Assembly: GCA_020137815.1 (NCBI GenBank)
Contig: CM035361.1
Coordinates: 2,660,662 to 2,724,661 of the forward strand
Direction of reading: 5' to 3'
Length of the DNA: 64,000 nucleotides
Source: Hormiphora californensis
Lineage: Eukaryota > Ctenophora > Tentaculata > Cydippida > Pleurobrachiidae
Under the pieces are notes generated by a model. The model saw only the letters and a list, made by a program, of their open reading frames with translations. It was not told the DNA's origin and searched no databases. The translations under genes were made by a program, and so were the position numbers. Each line of letters starts with the position of its first letter. The first letter of the stretch is position 1. Positions 11,275 through 22,130 of this stretch are shown piece by piece.

Positions 11275-12893
11275 CTCTCTCTTTCTTTCTTTTTCTCTCG
11301 CTCTCTCTCGCTCTCTCTCTCACACCCACCCTTCCTCTCAGACTAACGGAGGAAACGGCTGTAGACCCACCGTCCACTCGACCCTTCACGTGACTAGATC
11401 GGCACCCCCTGCTGTCGCTCCACCCCTCTTCAGCCCCTATAACAGTATCTGGAGCCCACAAAGTAAGTGGAACACGGGGAAAAAAGTAAAGTTTGTGAGA
11501 GAGGGGCTCGAGCAAAAGTGATATACAGGGTGGGCCAAAATTTCCATTCACTCACTTGAATTTCTTTCAGCGCCCGGCACATCACAAAGCAGTCACCGAC
11601 AACATGTTGTATCTCACACTAACATCAATCCAAACCTCACACCGCCAAAAGCAGCATTTCAACATCCTGAACATCAAAATGTTGATGAAGATGCTGCAGT
11701 TCGGTTTACAGTCGATTTTACAACTGCAACTTTACTTGATCTCACTCACTCACTCACCGACGAACAAGGTATACACACACTCACACATTAGTGGAGAACA
11801 ATTGGCCGAGTACCTATTGATTCACTCAGAGCCAAGAAACATGATATTGATTGGACGTGATCCACGCCTCAAAATTTGTCATCACATGGAGAGAGAGAAT
11901 GGACTTGGCAGCGCGCGCGAGACTTCTTTGGGAGGGTTTTAGGCGCGCAAGAAAGCGTGCTTTGAGCGCGCAATTGCCGCTCCTTGGCAACCCTGGACTG
12001 AGGCTTGGTAATGAAATTCCCCCTCTGCGCTAGCTCACGGAGGGGTAATAATATCGCTTGTACGGCGGGAAAAAAATTCCTGTGTCCAAACTACAAAACA
12101 GAAAGTTCTAATTTTTTGAACATACCGAGGAAATTGTCTGAGCTACCATTACATACCGGAATTTTTCGATATTTTGGCCATTAACACTGTTTTTGTTTTT
12201 GGAAAACTATGAAGATGCTGGAATTTGGCTACAAAAACCTTCAGAAATGTGCAAAATGCCATTCCAAAGGTATTAGAGGTGGATTCATTGATAACTAAGC
12301 TATAGTCGAGTCAGAAAAAATTCCACAAGATTGGAATTTTATGCCCATATAAGGAGTTATGCGACACACCTCTGTTGTTAAACATGTGGTGTAATCGCTA
12401 CCGGTCGTTACTTTCTGTAGAATTCAGGTCCTGGTTACTATAGAAACTAGTACCATACGTTTTAGATAGGTTTTAGACAAGTTTTCGATAACTTTTTATG
12501 AGAAGGTCCCGTAAATTTTCATTTTTAGGTAGGCGGTATTGTCATCCCTATATGCAATAATAGGGGTGACTTCGTAACCAAGACTGAGGCCAAGGATCGT
12601 GTGAGAGACCTGCAGCTGCAGCAGCAGTCCACTGGGCTAAAGATCCGGATGTGAATTTAGGGTTGTTTATTCTAGGACCTAGAGGGGTGTTAAACACCGG
12701 TACTTTTGGCATCCCTCCAGTTTCTACATCTTACTCCCCTGTAGGTGCTTCGTCCACGAGTTCTCCCTTCGGTTGCAACAGCTTGCCCTCGGACAGCCTT
12801 TGTTCTGGAGGACCTTCTGATCTGAACGAATACAACTGCTTGGAATCACTCTGCTCGCAGATCGCTGAATGTGCCCTTGCCGGTATGAAATAA
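6022..12893 (+). CDS. SAMD4: Smaug/SAMD4 RNA-binding translational repressor, 13 exons
   Basis: Smaug proteins bind stem-loops in target mRNAs through a SAM domain and recruit translational repression and CCR4-NOT deadenylation in the cytoplasm. Exons: 6022-6088, 6180-6286, 6622-6767, 6924-7177, 7887-7982, 8304-8398, 9047-9218, 9655-9740, 10625-10705, 10822-11001, 11342-11462, 11571-11768, 12676-12893. All junctions are GT-AG, phases agree, and the sum is 1821 nt (606 aa plus stop). Residues about 10-95 match the Smaug similarity region (NLEECRRLILL). A proline/histidine-rich linker follows (about 125-150). The SAM domain (about 192-255) has LLSWLKTLRLHKYYSNL and TDGARKKILLNLLKL, keeping the RNA-contacting GAR-K segment. 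The PHAT region is about 305-368. The C-terminus NCLESLCSQIAECALAGMK matches the vertebrate SAMD4 end. Human SAMD4 proteins are about 700 aa. Exon 1 follows an acceptor with an open frame, so about 60 N-terminal residues may lie upstream. Donors of exons 3 and 9 are weak, and 10831 is an in-frame alternative start for exon 10. Confidence 0.93.
6419..6527. mobile_element. hAT-type MITE, copy 2 (Smaug intron 2)
   Basis: Same 109-bp element, in the orientation beginning CAGGAACCGACCGAAACAAG. The target duplication is ttttgaat / ctttgaat (7 of 8). It lies in intron 2, about 130 bp past the donor. Confidence 0.88.
7291..7480. mobile_element. hairpin-ended element, copy A (Smaug intron 4)
   Basis: Two adjacent hairpins (cccgggtgaatgcc folding on itself, then atgcctttttac/gtaaaaaggcat) followed by a module containing the complement of ggctctagttgctac. 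The same arrangement occurs inverted at about 52125-52300 in the RhoGEF gene, so this is a dispersed family. Element limits are uncertain. No coding capacity. Confidence 0.55.
7996..8282. repeat. (TTTG)n microsatellite splitting the SAM domain
   Basis: About 285 bp of TTTG tetranucleotide with three small interruptions. It nearly fills the intron between the two exons encoding the SAM domain. It begins about 13 bp after the donor (7983) and ends about 20 bp before the acceptor (8303). Long 'CLFV' frames through it are artefacts. Confidence 0.95.
8665..8730. repeat. (CT)n microsatellite (Smaug intron 6)
   Basis: A pure CT run. A separate poly-C run lies at about 8865-8882 in the same intron. 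Confidence 0.9.
9242..9350. mobile_element. hAT-type MITE, copy 3 (Smaug intron 7)
   Basis: Same element in the orientation beginning CAGGAACCGACCGAATCAGG. The target duplication is atctgagt / atctaagt (7 of 8). The inserted block begins 15 bases after the exon 7 donor. Confidence 0.88.
9467..9654. repeat. minisatellite of acceptor-like pyrimidine tracts
   Basis: Repeats of 'ataacaaccacttttctctt' with variable spacers run directly into the acceptor of Smaug exon 8 (ttttctcttcctag at 9641-9654). Each unit is a polypyrimidine stretch, so the 3' splice-site region itself appears to have been multiplied. Confidence 0.75.
9763..9871. mobile_element. hAT-type MITE, copy 4 (Smaug intron 8)
   Basis: Same element and orientation as copy 3. 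The target duplication is attagaac / attaggac (7 of 8). The duplication begins 14 bases after the exon 8 donor. Confidence 0.88.
10427..10593. repeat. (CT)n tract upstream of Smaug exon 9
   Basis: An imperfect CT repeat ending about 30 bp before the acceptor of exon 9 (10625), in effect an enlarged polypyrimidine tract. Confidence 0.85.
11228..11322. repeat. (CT)n tract upstream of Smaug exon 11
   Basis: CT repeat with T-rich interruptions ending about 20 bp before the acceptor of exon 11 (11342). Confidence 0.85.
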
Positions 12894-13005
12894 GGGGATA
12901 GGCTGCAACAAGGGGGGGGGTATTATAAATGACCAATATGTATATGAGAAATGCTGTAATTGGGATAAAACTAAACTCGACATTAACACAATTTCACCCC
13001 AGAGA

Positions 13006-13011
13006 AATAAA
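13006..13011 (+). terminator. AATAAA poly(A) signal of the Smaug gene
   Basis: The first canonical AATAAA after the Smaug stop codon, 113 bases downstream. The fold-back element starts 51 bases later, so cleavage would fall at or just before its edge. Confidence 0.55.
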
Positions 13012-13061
13012 TGAAATGAAGGACGATGGAAGGACGATAGAACCTGGACAAGATAGGACCA

Positions 13062-14402
13062 CACGGCGTGCCTGGTGAAATTTTAACACGACCTAGCATG
13101 CAACGGGAAACCACCACTTGTACGTGGTAGCTGAGGGTCTACAGAATGGCGCTACGGTGCGGGAAAAAAAAGTCCATGCCCTAAATTCGTTTTTTTTACT
13201 TTTATTTGATTTGGGTCAAAATTGGCTATATTAAACGTGGTCCCGAAAAATCCATAATGACTTAGCACACGAAATATGTCACCCCTACCTATTTTTGCAT
13301 GTAGAATCGATTGCCGTTGAAGTCGAATCTCTAAAATGACTGTAAAATGGTCAAAAGTTGATTTTTTACCATTTTTTGGAGGTTTTTGGCCCCTAAACCA
13401 TTGAAAACGTTGAGATAGGAATTTGAAACTAGTGCCAATCGTTAAAATGGTCATTTTTCTACCAAGAACCAAGTTTTCGTGTATATCCGATTTATGGTTA
13501 GATTTGGGCAAATTGTTGAAATCTGCCAACTAGGAGAACCGTAACTTGATTTTCTTGTTTTTTGGATTTTGGCATTTTTGACAAACTTCTGATTGAAATG
13601 GTCAATCGGGACCATGCTTAAGTTGTTTATGGGACAATTTTCGACTAAAATCCAAGATTTCATACCAATCCAATAACAGATCGTTGATTTATAGAAAATT
13701 TAAGTAGGCAAAACGGTCAAAATAAGCAAGAAAAGTTGTCATTTTGACCGTTTTGCCTACTTAATTTTTCTATAAATCAACGATCTGTTATTGGATTGGT
13801 ATGAAATCTTGGATTTTAGTCGAAAATTGTCCCATAAACAACTTAAGCATGGTCCCGATTGACCATTTCAATCAGAAGTTTGTCAAAAATGCCAAAATCC
13901 AAAAAACAAGAAAATCAAGTTACGGTTCTCCTAGTTGGCAGATTTCAACAATTTGCCCAAATCTAACCATAAATCGGATATACACGAAAACTTGGTTCTT
14001 GGTAGAAAAATGACCATTTTAACGATTGGCACTAGTTTCAAATTCCTATCTCAACGTTTTCAATGGTTTAGGGGCCAAAGACCTCCAAAAAATGGTAAAA
14101 AATCAACTTTTGACCATTTTACAGTCATTTTAGAGATTCGACTTCAACGGCAATCGATTCTACGTGCAAAAATAGGTAGGGGTGACATATTTCGTGTGCT
14201 AAGTCATTATGGATTTTTCGGGACCACGTTTAATATAGCCAATTTTGACCCAAATCAAATAAAAGTAAAAAAAACGAATTTAGGGCATGGACTTTTTTTT
14301 CCCGCACCGTAGCGCCATTCTGTAGACCCTCAGCTACCACGTACAAGTGGTGGTTTCCCGTTGCATGCTAGGTCGTGTTAAAATTTCACCAGGCACGCCG
14401 TG
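13062..14402. mobile_element. 1.34-kb fold-back element, 662-bp arms
   Basis: Arm 1 (13062-13723) and arm 2 (13741-14402) are the same length and nearly identical in reverse complement. The outer ends are cacggcgtgcctgg / ccaggcacgccgtg and the loop is 17 bases. A possible short target duplication 'acca' flanks it. The 70- and 125-residue open frames appear in mirror image on both arms and resemble no family I recognise, so I do not annotate them. The few substitutions between arms imply recent formation or conversion. A read-through transcript would fold into a very long hairpin. Confidence 0.9.
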
Positions 14403-16372
14403 ACCATCCCCATGCACCACCGGAACGAAAACAAAGATAGAGAAATGAGAGATATTGTGAGAGAGAGAGGGTCATCGTGTGGCTGGATTCATACGCCTCA
14501 AGTTTTATATTAATTTCTACCAATAATTTTAAATAACGTGCCTTGTCGCGTTCCCGAGCTCCCCCGTTCCTGCCATGTTTAAACCTTTCTTCCCCAATAT
14601 ATATCTCCCTCCCTCTAATGATTAGGAATAGGAAGCTATAGACAATGAATTGAACCCCGTGTGAGAGGGAGAGAATGGGAAAGGAAGGTTTCTATCAGGG
14701 CAAATCACTGTAAATATATCTATCTCGCCAATCTTGTTCTTGTGTACAAGGACACTTTAAAGCAGGAGTAAATAGAGCTAATTAACTAATTAATTAATTA
14801 ATTAATTAGTAATATTCCCCTATTTACTCCTTCATTAACATTGTATTTGTTTCTTTTTATCCACCGACAGTTTGTGCCGAGACTGAATTGTAAATAGCTT
14901 ATATCACTTTGCATATGTGTATCTGTGTGTGTGCGTGTGTTATTTGTACTGTGATGATAATATCATTGATATATCATTGATATATTCGTGTGAGACCAGG
15001 TTAAATGGAAAACGCAATCAAAGAGGTCATATATACATTTGGGAGTCAGGACATTTTGAAAGTTTTATTTTTCTACCCAGATCTATTATTAATATTCCAA
15101 TCACCACGTGTTCATATAATTCAAATGATAAAATAAACTCTAAAATGGTAGTTTGTGTGTGAGTGTGGTAGTAGCTTAGCAAGGTTTTCTAACACCCTAT
15201 ATATTATTAGTAGCAGCTAGGTGTGTGTGTGAAAAAACGGAAGAATCTGGATTATCCGAGGTTTTTTGGTATAATATGCGATAAATAAAATATATATACG
15301 ATAATTGTTAGCATTTGCAATGCGCTCTCATTTGAGGATTTTACCACTATAATTCTACCACTTTTACCGATTTGTTTATGGGTCCGATAATATGTCACCT
15401 TCTACTATCGTCTATCATGATAGTTGTTAAATGTTCTAACCCTTCCTTTACATTTGCGAAAAGAGGGCTAGGCAACTGTTATAGAGTATAGATCGGACCG
15501 GTGGTACAGTTTAAGACTCTGCAAATTGGTATATTGCTGGTAATTATTGTTGCTAACCGAGGACAGGCCTCCCCTAACAAGTTTTTAATTTACAACCAAC
15601 TTGTCAAGATAGTGAGAGTGAGAGATTGTGGAGATTCGCATCTCTACTTTTTCTCATTTTCACTATCTTGTTGAGATAGTGATATATATACGAGTTCTGA
15701 AAATTTGGAATTGCTCTCTCGATATGTGTTGAGATTAAGATTTTACGGTTTTTTTTGTAGCATTGTAGCAGATAATATCAAAAATCTGAGATTTGTTACA
15801 AATTTACCAATATGTTGCCAGGTCAGCGGCCTGTAGATTCCACCCCCCCCCCCGTGTGTGTGTGATTGAATTGTTCAGATCACATATCCTGAAGAGTTCG
15901 CGAAGAAGAAGAATGTATTTTCTCGCCCCTCCCGTGTGTGTTTTATTTTTATTTGCAAGGCGATTTTAGGTAATTCATGGGAAGCTCGTAGTGCGATGCT
16001 CCCAGCAATTCGTATTTGTATTAGTAAAGTCGATAACTACATCGGCCCGTTCCAATTGTCCCAGTTTTTGTTACATTTGCTTTGGAGAATTCCTCAAACA
16101 GGGTGTTACTTTTCCACAAACTGTGAACAATTGCGGAGGGTTCAATGTAGTTATCGACTCTACTATATATATGATCGTTCCGACTTTATTTTTTCTTAAA
16201 ATCTAACCCAATATATATTATGATCATTCTTACACAATATGTGGTTCCCATAATAATACTATAGTATAGTTTAGTTGTTTACTAAACTTATTATAGCTGT
16301 TTTGCGTACTAGTATTGTTGGATTCGTATCAGAAGTTGTATATTTTTATATCCGACACATATTATGAACCGA
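14403..16372. other. AT-rich spacer, no gene recognised
   Basis: Contains a short (TTAA)n run (about 14780-14805), GT-rich patches, and at about 15440-15480 'aatgttctaaccc' followed by 'agagggctagg', which recurs near 51690. Inverted 'gtcgataactacat' copies at about 16029 and 16148 bound a possible 130-bp element. It contains a frame with NCPSFCYICFGEF, two Cys pairs in the style of a zinc knuckle, but without convincing splice sites. Confidence 0.5.
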
Positions 16373-16471
16373 CCGAATCAGGCAATACCGGTCCCTGATT
16401 GGCTGATAACCAGTCACGTGATCTAAATAACGAGTTCTGATTGGTTGTTTACTTGTTTCGGTCGGTTCCTG
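16373..16471. mobile_element. hAT-type MITE, copy 5 (5' end eroded)
   Basis: About 99 bp. The first terminus is altered (tatgaacc instead of CAGGAACC) but the 8-bp target duplication acacatat is perfect on both sides (16365-16372 and 16472-16479), so the end changed after insertion. Confidence 0.85.
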
Positions 16472-16855
16472 ACACATATTGTAATTGTCCTACTGCAACA
16501 TATGATCCGAGCCAATATATATCCACATTCAAAGCACCTTTATAATTCCAAAAAACATGAAGGGTATTCGTTAATTAGGGCAGAGAGAGTGAATTGATTT
16601 GATAATAATAGGTTGAATTATAATATTATATGAGCTAATATAAATCTAGTTGGGATACAGATTTAATCTCAATAATAACACAATATCATTTCCCTGCAAA
16701 AAAACAGCTTGTTTTATTTGTTCTGTACTGCAGATTTGGTCGATCCGATCTGGGAATTATAACGGGGTATGGCGACGATAGTCCTGTTTTGGTAAAGCTG
16801 TTTTAGTTGAGCCAGTCCAAGTGGGCTGGGGGCACCGTCCGTGGTGGATGAAGGT

Positions 16856-16955
16856 GGGTTGCAGCTGGTAGCTGCTGTGTTCCTCACGTTTTCCGGAGTT
16901 GTATCAGACAAACGTGAGGAACACAGCAGCTACCAGCTGTAACCCACCCAAAGCT
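16856..16955. repeat. inverted repeat, about 40-bp arms
   Basis: ggtgggttgcagctggtagc and the following bases to cctcacgttt pair with a near-identical complement after a 20-base loop. A hairpin element with no coding content. Just downstream, 'gtcaggccaatgctctgac'-type motifs occur at about 17107 and 17168 and recur near 60765. Confidence 0.7.
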
Positions 16956-17522
16956 GTCTTACCACGCGAAGGAAAGATATCATCTGGGAATCAGAACTTT
17001 TTTCCATCCTGCATGTTGTATCATCATGAGGCTTCAATTCCGACCCTGCTTTTTACTGTCTCAGGCAGTGTCTGGCGGACCTGATCGGAGCAAAGTGCAC
17101 ACTGCACACCGTCTGTCAGGCCAATGCTCTGACCACAGTTCTCGTGCGCTCCGAAACGAGAATGGGTCAGGCCAATGCTCTGACAGCACACCGTCGAATA
17201 TAAAAACGAGGTCTGCGATATGCTATTCATGTTGGTGGCATGATAGACATCTGGCGCGACCGAGATATACACGGCCGCTTGTAGTGGGAATACGGTAATG
17301 GAAAACGGAGAAACTGTATGAAGACGCGCAACCGTGGCCAATCGGCGCGTTAGTACGTGCTGACAAAAAGTACTTTTAACAGATTGTTGACAAAAGCCCT
17401 TGCGCGTTACGCAAATTCCGCGCAGATTACTGTATTTTGCGTTACCGTATTTTGACTGCAAGCAGCACTGTGAGCTGTGTGCGGAGGTCAAGCCATGTGT
17501 CTATGCCACCAACTATCCATGC

Positions 17523-17785
<263 letters not shown>

Positions 17786-18324
17786 ACAGATAACAGGATA
17801 GCAGTTAGCAGTGTGTGTGTCTGAGATCGGAAAAGTTTCCTAATTGAGCATGACCCCATTTACAACTTTTCATCTGGAAATGATAGATGTTTACGTGAGG
17901 GCACTTTTCCGACTAATTTTTTGATACGCTGAATCGCGTAAGCAACCTTTACAATCCCTCAGAGGTCGGGAAAGGCACTTTATCGACCTCTGAGGGGTTG
18001 GAAAAGTTGCTTACTACGCTGTGAACGATTAAAAGTATAAAGACATTAAAAGAGAACATCTGTAATTTGTCATTTTGAACTATATAGCTTATTTCACATA
18101 GCTCGATCTCAATGTCTCTGTCTTCTACCGCCTTTTGTTAAATAGTCCTCACAATATATTTCTCAAATCTTTCAAATCTTTCTTTGCTTCAATTTAAAGC
18201 TGGCACCTGTATTGTATTGCACCCATTTCAACATTTTATTTCGATTGTTTCTTCAAAATTAATTACAGATTTCTCTCCCTCTCGTTCTTGAAGAGTCTTC
18301 AATGAAGACATTTGCAAATTACTA

Positions 18325-18520
18325 CAGTCGGAACCCTATTTACCGGACCCCTGGAACCCTACTTACCGGAACTCCGACCCCTTATTTACCGGAACCCCGA
18401 CCCCTTATTTACCGAACCCCCGGACCCCTACTTACCGAACCCTGTATCCCTATTTACCGGAACCCCTGGAGTCTGGACCCCTATTTACCGGACCCCCGGA
18501 ACCCTATTGGCGTTTGACTG
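18325..18520. mobile_element. CAGTCGGA-family element with internal ~20-bp repeats
   Basis: Starts TA-CAGTCGGAACCC and ends TTTGACTG. The interior is a tandem array of 'ccggaacccctatttac'-like units, which are degenerate copies of the family's own terminal sequence. It belongs to the TA-target, pogo/mariner-like set seen at 20539, 23128 and 57392. Confidence 0.65.
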
Positions 18521-18878
18521 CATGCAGTAGCAAGCTATATAACTTCATTTACAGATTTGTGCACTTTTAGCACTTTTAAGTTGAATGGACGCCCTTAAAA
18601 CATTCGTTTAATATTTCTCATCACATATAACAAGATAGTATAAGAGTGTTTTGATATGCAGAGATATATCAAGATACATCACATATTTTATTGTTGAAAC
18701 CCAATCACCCAACAAGATACACAAACTCATCGATATATCGCGTTGATATATTGCTTAAATGATATATATTTGCTGTCCACACCCAGTTTTGATTGTCAAT
18801 ATATAATGCGCTCAGATATATCAGATCGACGTCACCAGACTGAGATATAGCTTGCTCATATGTACAATAATTTAAAGT

Positions 18879-19109
18879 TCACACATACTCAGTTTCGTAC
18901 ACGTGTTCTCGCACTTGCTGCTCTCGGTGGCACCCTCTGCAACCCTGATCCTTGTGTCCTACTAGAAGCCCGTGTCGAGGGCCGGGAGTTGGTTGTTGCT
19001 GCTGTTCGGGTGGGGGCCGGCGAGGTGCGGGATCGACCCGTTGTAGCTGGACGTGATCCACCATTGGGTCGCTGTGATGTTGTAGTGGTCCGAGCGATCG
19101 AGCTGAAAT
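18879..19109 (-). CDS. possible 3'-terminal exon, unknown gene
   Basis: A GC-rich island in AT-rich surroundings. On the minus strand it follows an acceptor (atatcatttcag) near 19109 and is open in two frames to nearby stops. One frame gives an Arg/Ser/Thr/Pro-rich tail (PATTGRSRTSPAPTRTAATT). The other gives a Gln/His-rich tail with GHKDQGCRGCHREQQ, ending near YETEYV. The other exons would lie at higher coordinates, where I see only repeats and poor sequence. I recognise no family. It could be a detached exon or a captured gene fragment. Confidence 0.3.
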   Translation of the reverse strand: MSARSLGPLQHHSDPMVDHVQLQRVDPAPRRPPPEQQQQPTPGPRHGLLVGHKDQGCRGCHREQQVREHVYETEYV

Positions 19110-19167
19110 GATATAATGGAGACGAATTGAGACACATGGCGCTTTATAATTTAAAAGGTAATGCAGA

Positions 19168-19305
19168 ATAGTGTCTGACTATCATGGTGTGGAAGCCCCC
19201 TATTGAACGCGTTGGATTCGTCTTGAAAAATTAATTCAGAAAAGTTCCATCCAGTTATAAGTCTAATAGGGGATTTCCAGACAACAGTCAGACACTATTG
19301 CAGAA
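19168..19305. mobile_element. MITE with atagtgtctgact ends
   Basis: Inverted ends atagtgtctgact / agtcagacactat with further imperfect pairing inward (tggaa-ccccctatt). About 138 bp and non-coding. Confidence 0.7.
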
Positions 19306-19415
19306 ATATATGATTAATGAGGATAGTCGAGAAATTTCCAATTTATTTTTCTAGTTTACGAGTTACCAAAATGGGGGGGGGGTGTATGACCTTACATCTA
19401 TTATAGTCAGAGACT

Positions 19416-19486
19416 CAGAGAGAGAGAGAGGTAGGGAAATGGCATAATTGAGGCGATCGTAGTAGTTGAGCTTCTCCTCCCACAAA

Positions 19487-19522
<36 letters not shown>

Positions 19523-19526
19523 AGAG

Positions 19527-19557
<31 letters not shown>

Positions 19558-19614
19558 CGAGAGAGAGAGAGAGAGAGAGCACGGAGAGAGAGAGTAGAGA
19601 GAGAGAGAGCGAGC

Positions 19615-19660
<46 letters not shown>

Positions 19661-19680
19661 GAGAGAGAGAGAAAGAGAGA
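19416..19680. repeat. (GA)n tract
   Basis: A long interrupted GA repeat. From about 19690 the sequence changes to runs of expanded homopolymers. Confidence 0.85.
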
Positions 19681-19689
19681 TTGTATATA

Positions 19690-20290
19690 ATACTACCTGA
19701 AGGGTCGGTTTTTTTTTGATCCTTTTTTGGGTTTGTTTTGTGGGGGGGAGGAGCTCCCCTTTTTGGGCCTCCAATTTTTGCCCCGGTTACCCTCCCCCCC
19801 TCTCACAAAGGAGGAAAAGAAGTTAGTTTTTCTGTTTTTTTAAGCTTAACCCCAATAAGAATTTTATCCAGGATCAAATAATGTAATTTTTCATTTTTAA
19901 TTAATTTGTTTTTTTTTTCTTTCTTTTTGATTTTTGGAGTCTAATGTTTCCCATCCCACTATAATAAAATCCCTATAGTCAACGTTTTTAATATGTTCTA
20001 ACCTCTTTTTTTTTTTGGGTTTTTAGAAAAAACGAGTGGAAAGGGGGTGTTAAGTGATGTAGTATACCCTACCATTTTAAATTCTCCGTCGAGATCGTGT
20101 TTCAGAACAAAATTTTTTTATAATAGGGCGGATGAAAAAAAAAAATAAACAAAACCAAAGGGTTTAGCAAAATAATTAAGGGGAGAAGAGAGGGGGAAAA
20201 AGGGGGGTGGTAATACTTTTAATTCCCCCGCAGAAAATTACGCACAATTATGACGAAAAGGGGGGGGGGGGGGGGTTGATGGGGGGAGGG
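19690..20290. other. low-confidence, homopolymer-rich sequence
   Basis: Many runs of 6-14 identical bases (T, G, C, A) and no interpretable feature. The texture matches the block after the N gap and suggests poorly called bases following the GA tract. Nothing is annotated inside it. Confidence 0.6.
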
Positions 20291-20538
20291 GGGGCGGGGG
20301 TTAATCATGATGCCAGATGGACAATACACATGTACACATTTTCTGCTATTTAACCGTCGCCCCATTATATGTATGCATATACTGCTTTGCTTCAACAAGT
20401 TGCCACATTTTCCATTAATCATGGGGCCCATCCCTTCCTCTGTAACAGCTGTTATAATGCAGCTTTACTTTGAACTTCGTACACATGCCAATAATTGATA
20501 TTTGGTCGAAGGCCGGTAATTTTTCACAATCGCAATTA

Positions 20539-20633
20539 CAGTCGGACCCCGATTTACCGGGATCCTCGGGGGAAATGGCTAGCCATTTACTGGGCACAGC
20601 CATGGCTGAGCCCGGTAAATCGGGACCCGACTG
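20539..20633. mobile_element. 95-bp CAGTCGGACC MITE
   Basis: Ends CAGTCGGACCCCGATTTACC and its complement, flanked by TA on both sides. TA target duplications and these ends fit the Tc1/mariner-pogo group. The interior is only about 45 bp and non-coding. Confidence 0.85.
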
Positions 20634-20701
20634 TAAATATGTAGTTACTTTACTTTTTAATGTCTCTTGAATCTTCTAAATCTCATAGAATGAGCTAGTT
20701 A

Positions 20702-21953
20702 TATAGTACATAACTCCCTCCCGCGCGGGCATCTATTCAATAGACGCACTGCAGAGCAGTGCGTCTATTGAGCTGTAATGCACGGGTCCCGAAGGGACCC
20801 GTGCGTTACAGCCCTGTAAATCCCGAGCGTCAGCGAGGGGTTTACAGGTATATCTGCACGTAAGGGAGGGAGTTGTGTTCTATAGACCCCGCTGGCGGGC
20901 ACCTAGAAGCAAAACAAGCACAAATTAGGTGGTTGACACACAGAGAGCTCACACAAAACGGGTCAAACAGTTAGAAATGAAGCTACAGAGTGCCTCTCTA
21001 CATTCCTACACACTCGTAACAATCGTTGTAACAGTTTCAAAGCGTGGAATGCAGAGAGAGATTACAGTTAATTGTGGGTCATGAGCAACAGTTGCAACAG
21101 ACTGGCGGGCGCCAAATCTAGGCAGAGAGTGTTGTAGGTTGTACACACACTCCCTCTTGAGTTACCAAGTCATTTTATCGTGTTTCCAGTGATTCTTTGT
21201 GATCTTTACACAAATCTGTCAGAGGGCGTGCGTCTATCGAGACACAAACTCACGGCAGTGCACGGCCCAATAGACCAGTGCAAATTGTTTGAGCGCGCCG
21301 TGCGTCTATTTGAGCCGGCGGGGTCTATATAGTACATAACTCCCTCCCGCGCGGGCATCTAATCAATAGACGCACTGCAGAGCAGTGCGTCTATTGAGCT
21401 GTAATGCACGGGTCCCGAAGGGACCGTGCATTACAGCCCTGTAAATCCCGAGCGTCAGCGAGGGGTTTACAGGTATATCTGCACGCAAGGGAGGGAGTTA
21501 TGTTCTATAGACCCCGCTGGCGGGCACCTAGAAGCAAAACAAGCACAAATTAGGTGGTTGACACACAGAGAGCTCACACAAAACGGGTCAAACAGTTGGA
21601 AATGAAGCTACAGAGTGCCTCTCTACATTCCTACACACTCGTAACAATCGTCATAACAGTTTCAAAGGGTGGAATGCAGAGAGAGATTACAGTTAATTGT
21701 GGGTCATGAGCAACAGTTGCAACAGACTGGCGGGCGCCAAATCTAGACAGAGAGCGTTGTAGGTTGTACACACACTCCCTCTTGTGTTACCAAGTCATTT
21801 TATCGTGTTTCCAGTGATTCTTTGTGATCTTTACACAAATCTGTCAGAGGGCGTGCGTCTATCAAGACACAAACTCACGGCAGTGCACGGCCCAATAGAC
21901 CAGTGCAAATTGTTTGAGCGCGCCGTGCGTCTATTTGAGCCAGCGGGGTCTAT
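20702..21953. repeat. tandem pair of a 626-bp hairpin-bearing unit
   Basis: Two head-to-tail copies (from 20702 and 21328) differ at only a few positions. Each starts tatagtacataactccctcc and carries three hairpins in a row: atagacgcactgc/gcagtgcgtctat, gcacgggtccc/gggacc(c)gtgc and ctgtaaatccc/ggggtttacag. A non-hairpin half with TG-rich sequence follows, and the unit ends near cggggtctata. No reading frame of note. A diverged relative is at 34037-34720. Confidence 0.85.
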
Positions 21954-22130
21954 ATATATATAATAGGTATGGTATGTTGTATATAATATAATTTACTCCT
22001 AGTTTTGTAGCTCTGTGCTACGAGTGAAAAGTCACAAAGAGATTGGGGGTAAAGTGAAACACTTTGTGCGAAACACTTTGTGCGAGGTAAAATCGGAGCG
22101 GAATCTACAATTTCGCTCTTGATTATATTC

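Noticed and set aside
12575-12650. Frame reading TEAKDRVRDLQLQQQSTGLK before the last Smaug exon
   Set aside because: No acceptor upstream or donor downstream joins it in phase to exons 12 and 13, which already splice in phase without it.
13152-14312. Paired 125- and 70-residue proteins on opposite strands
   Set aside because: They mirror each other because the element is an inverted repeat; no family resemblance or start context supports coding.
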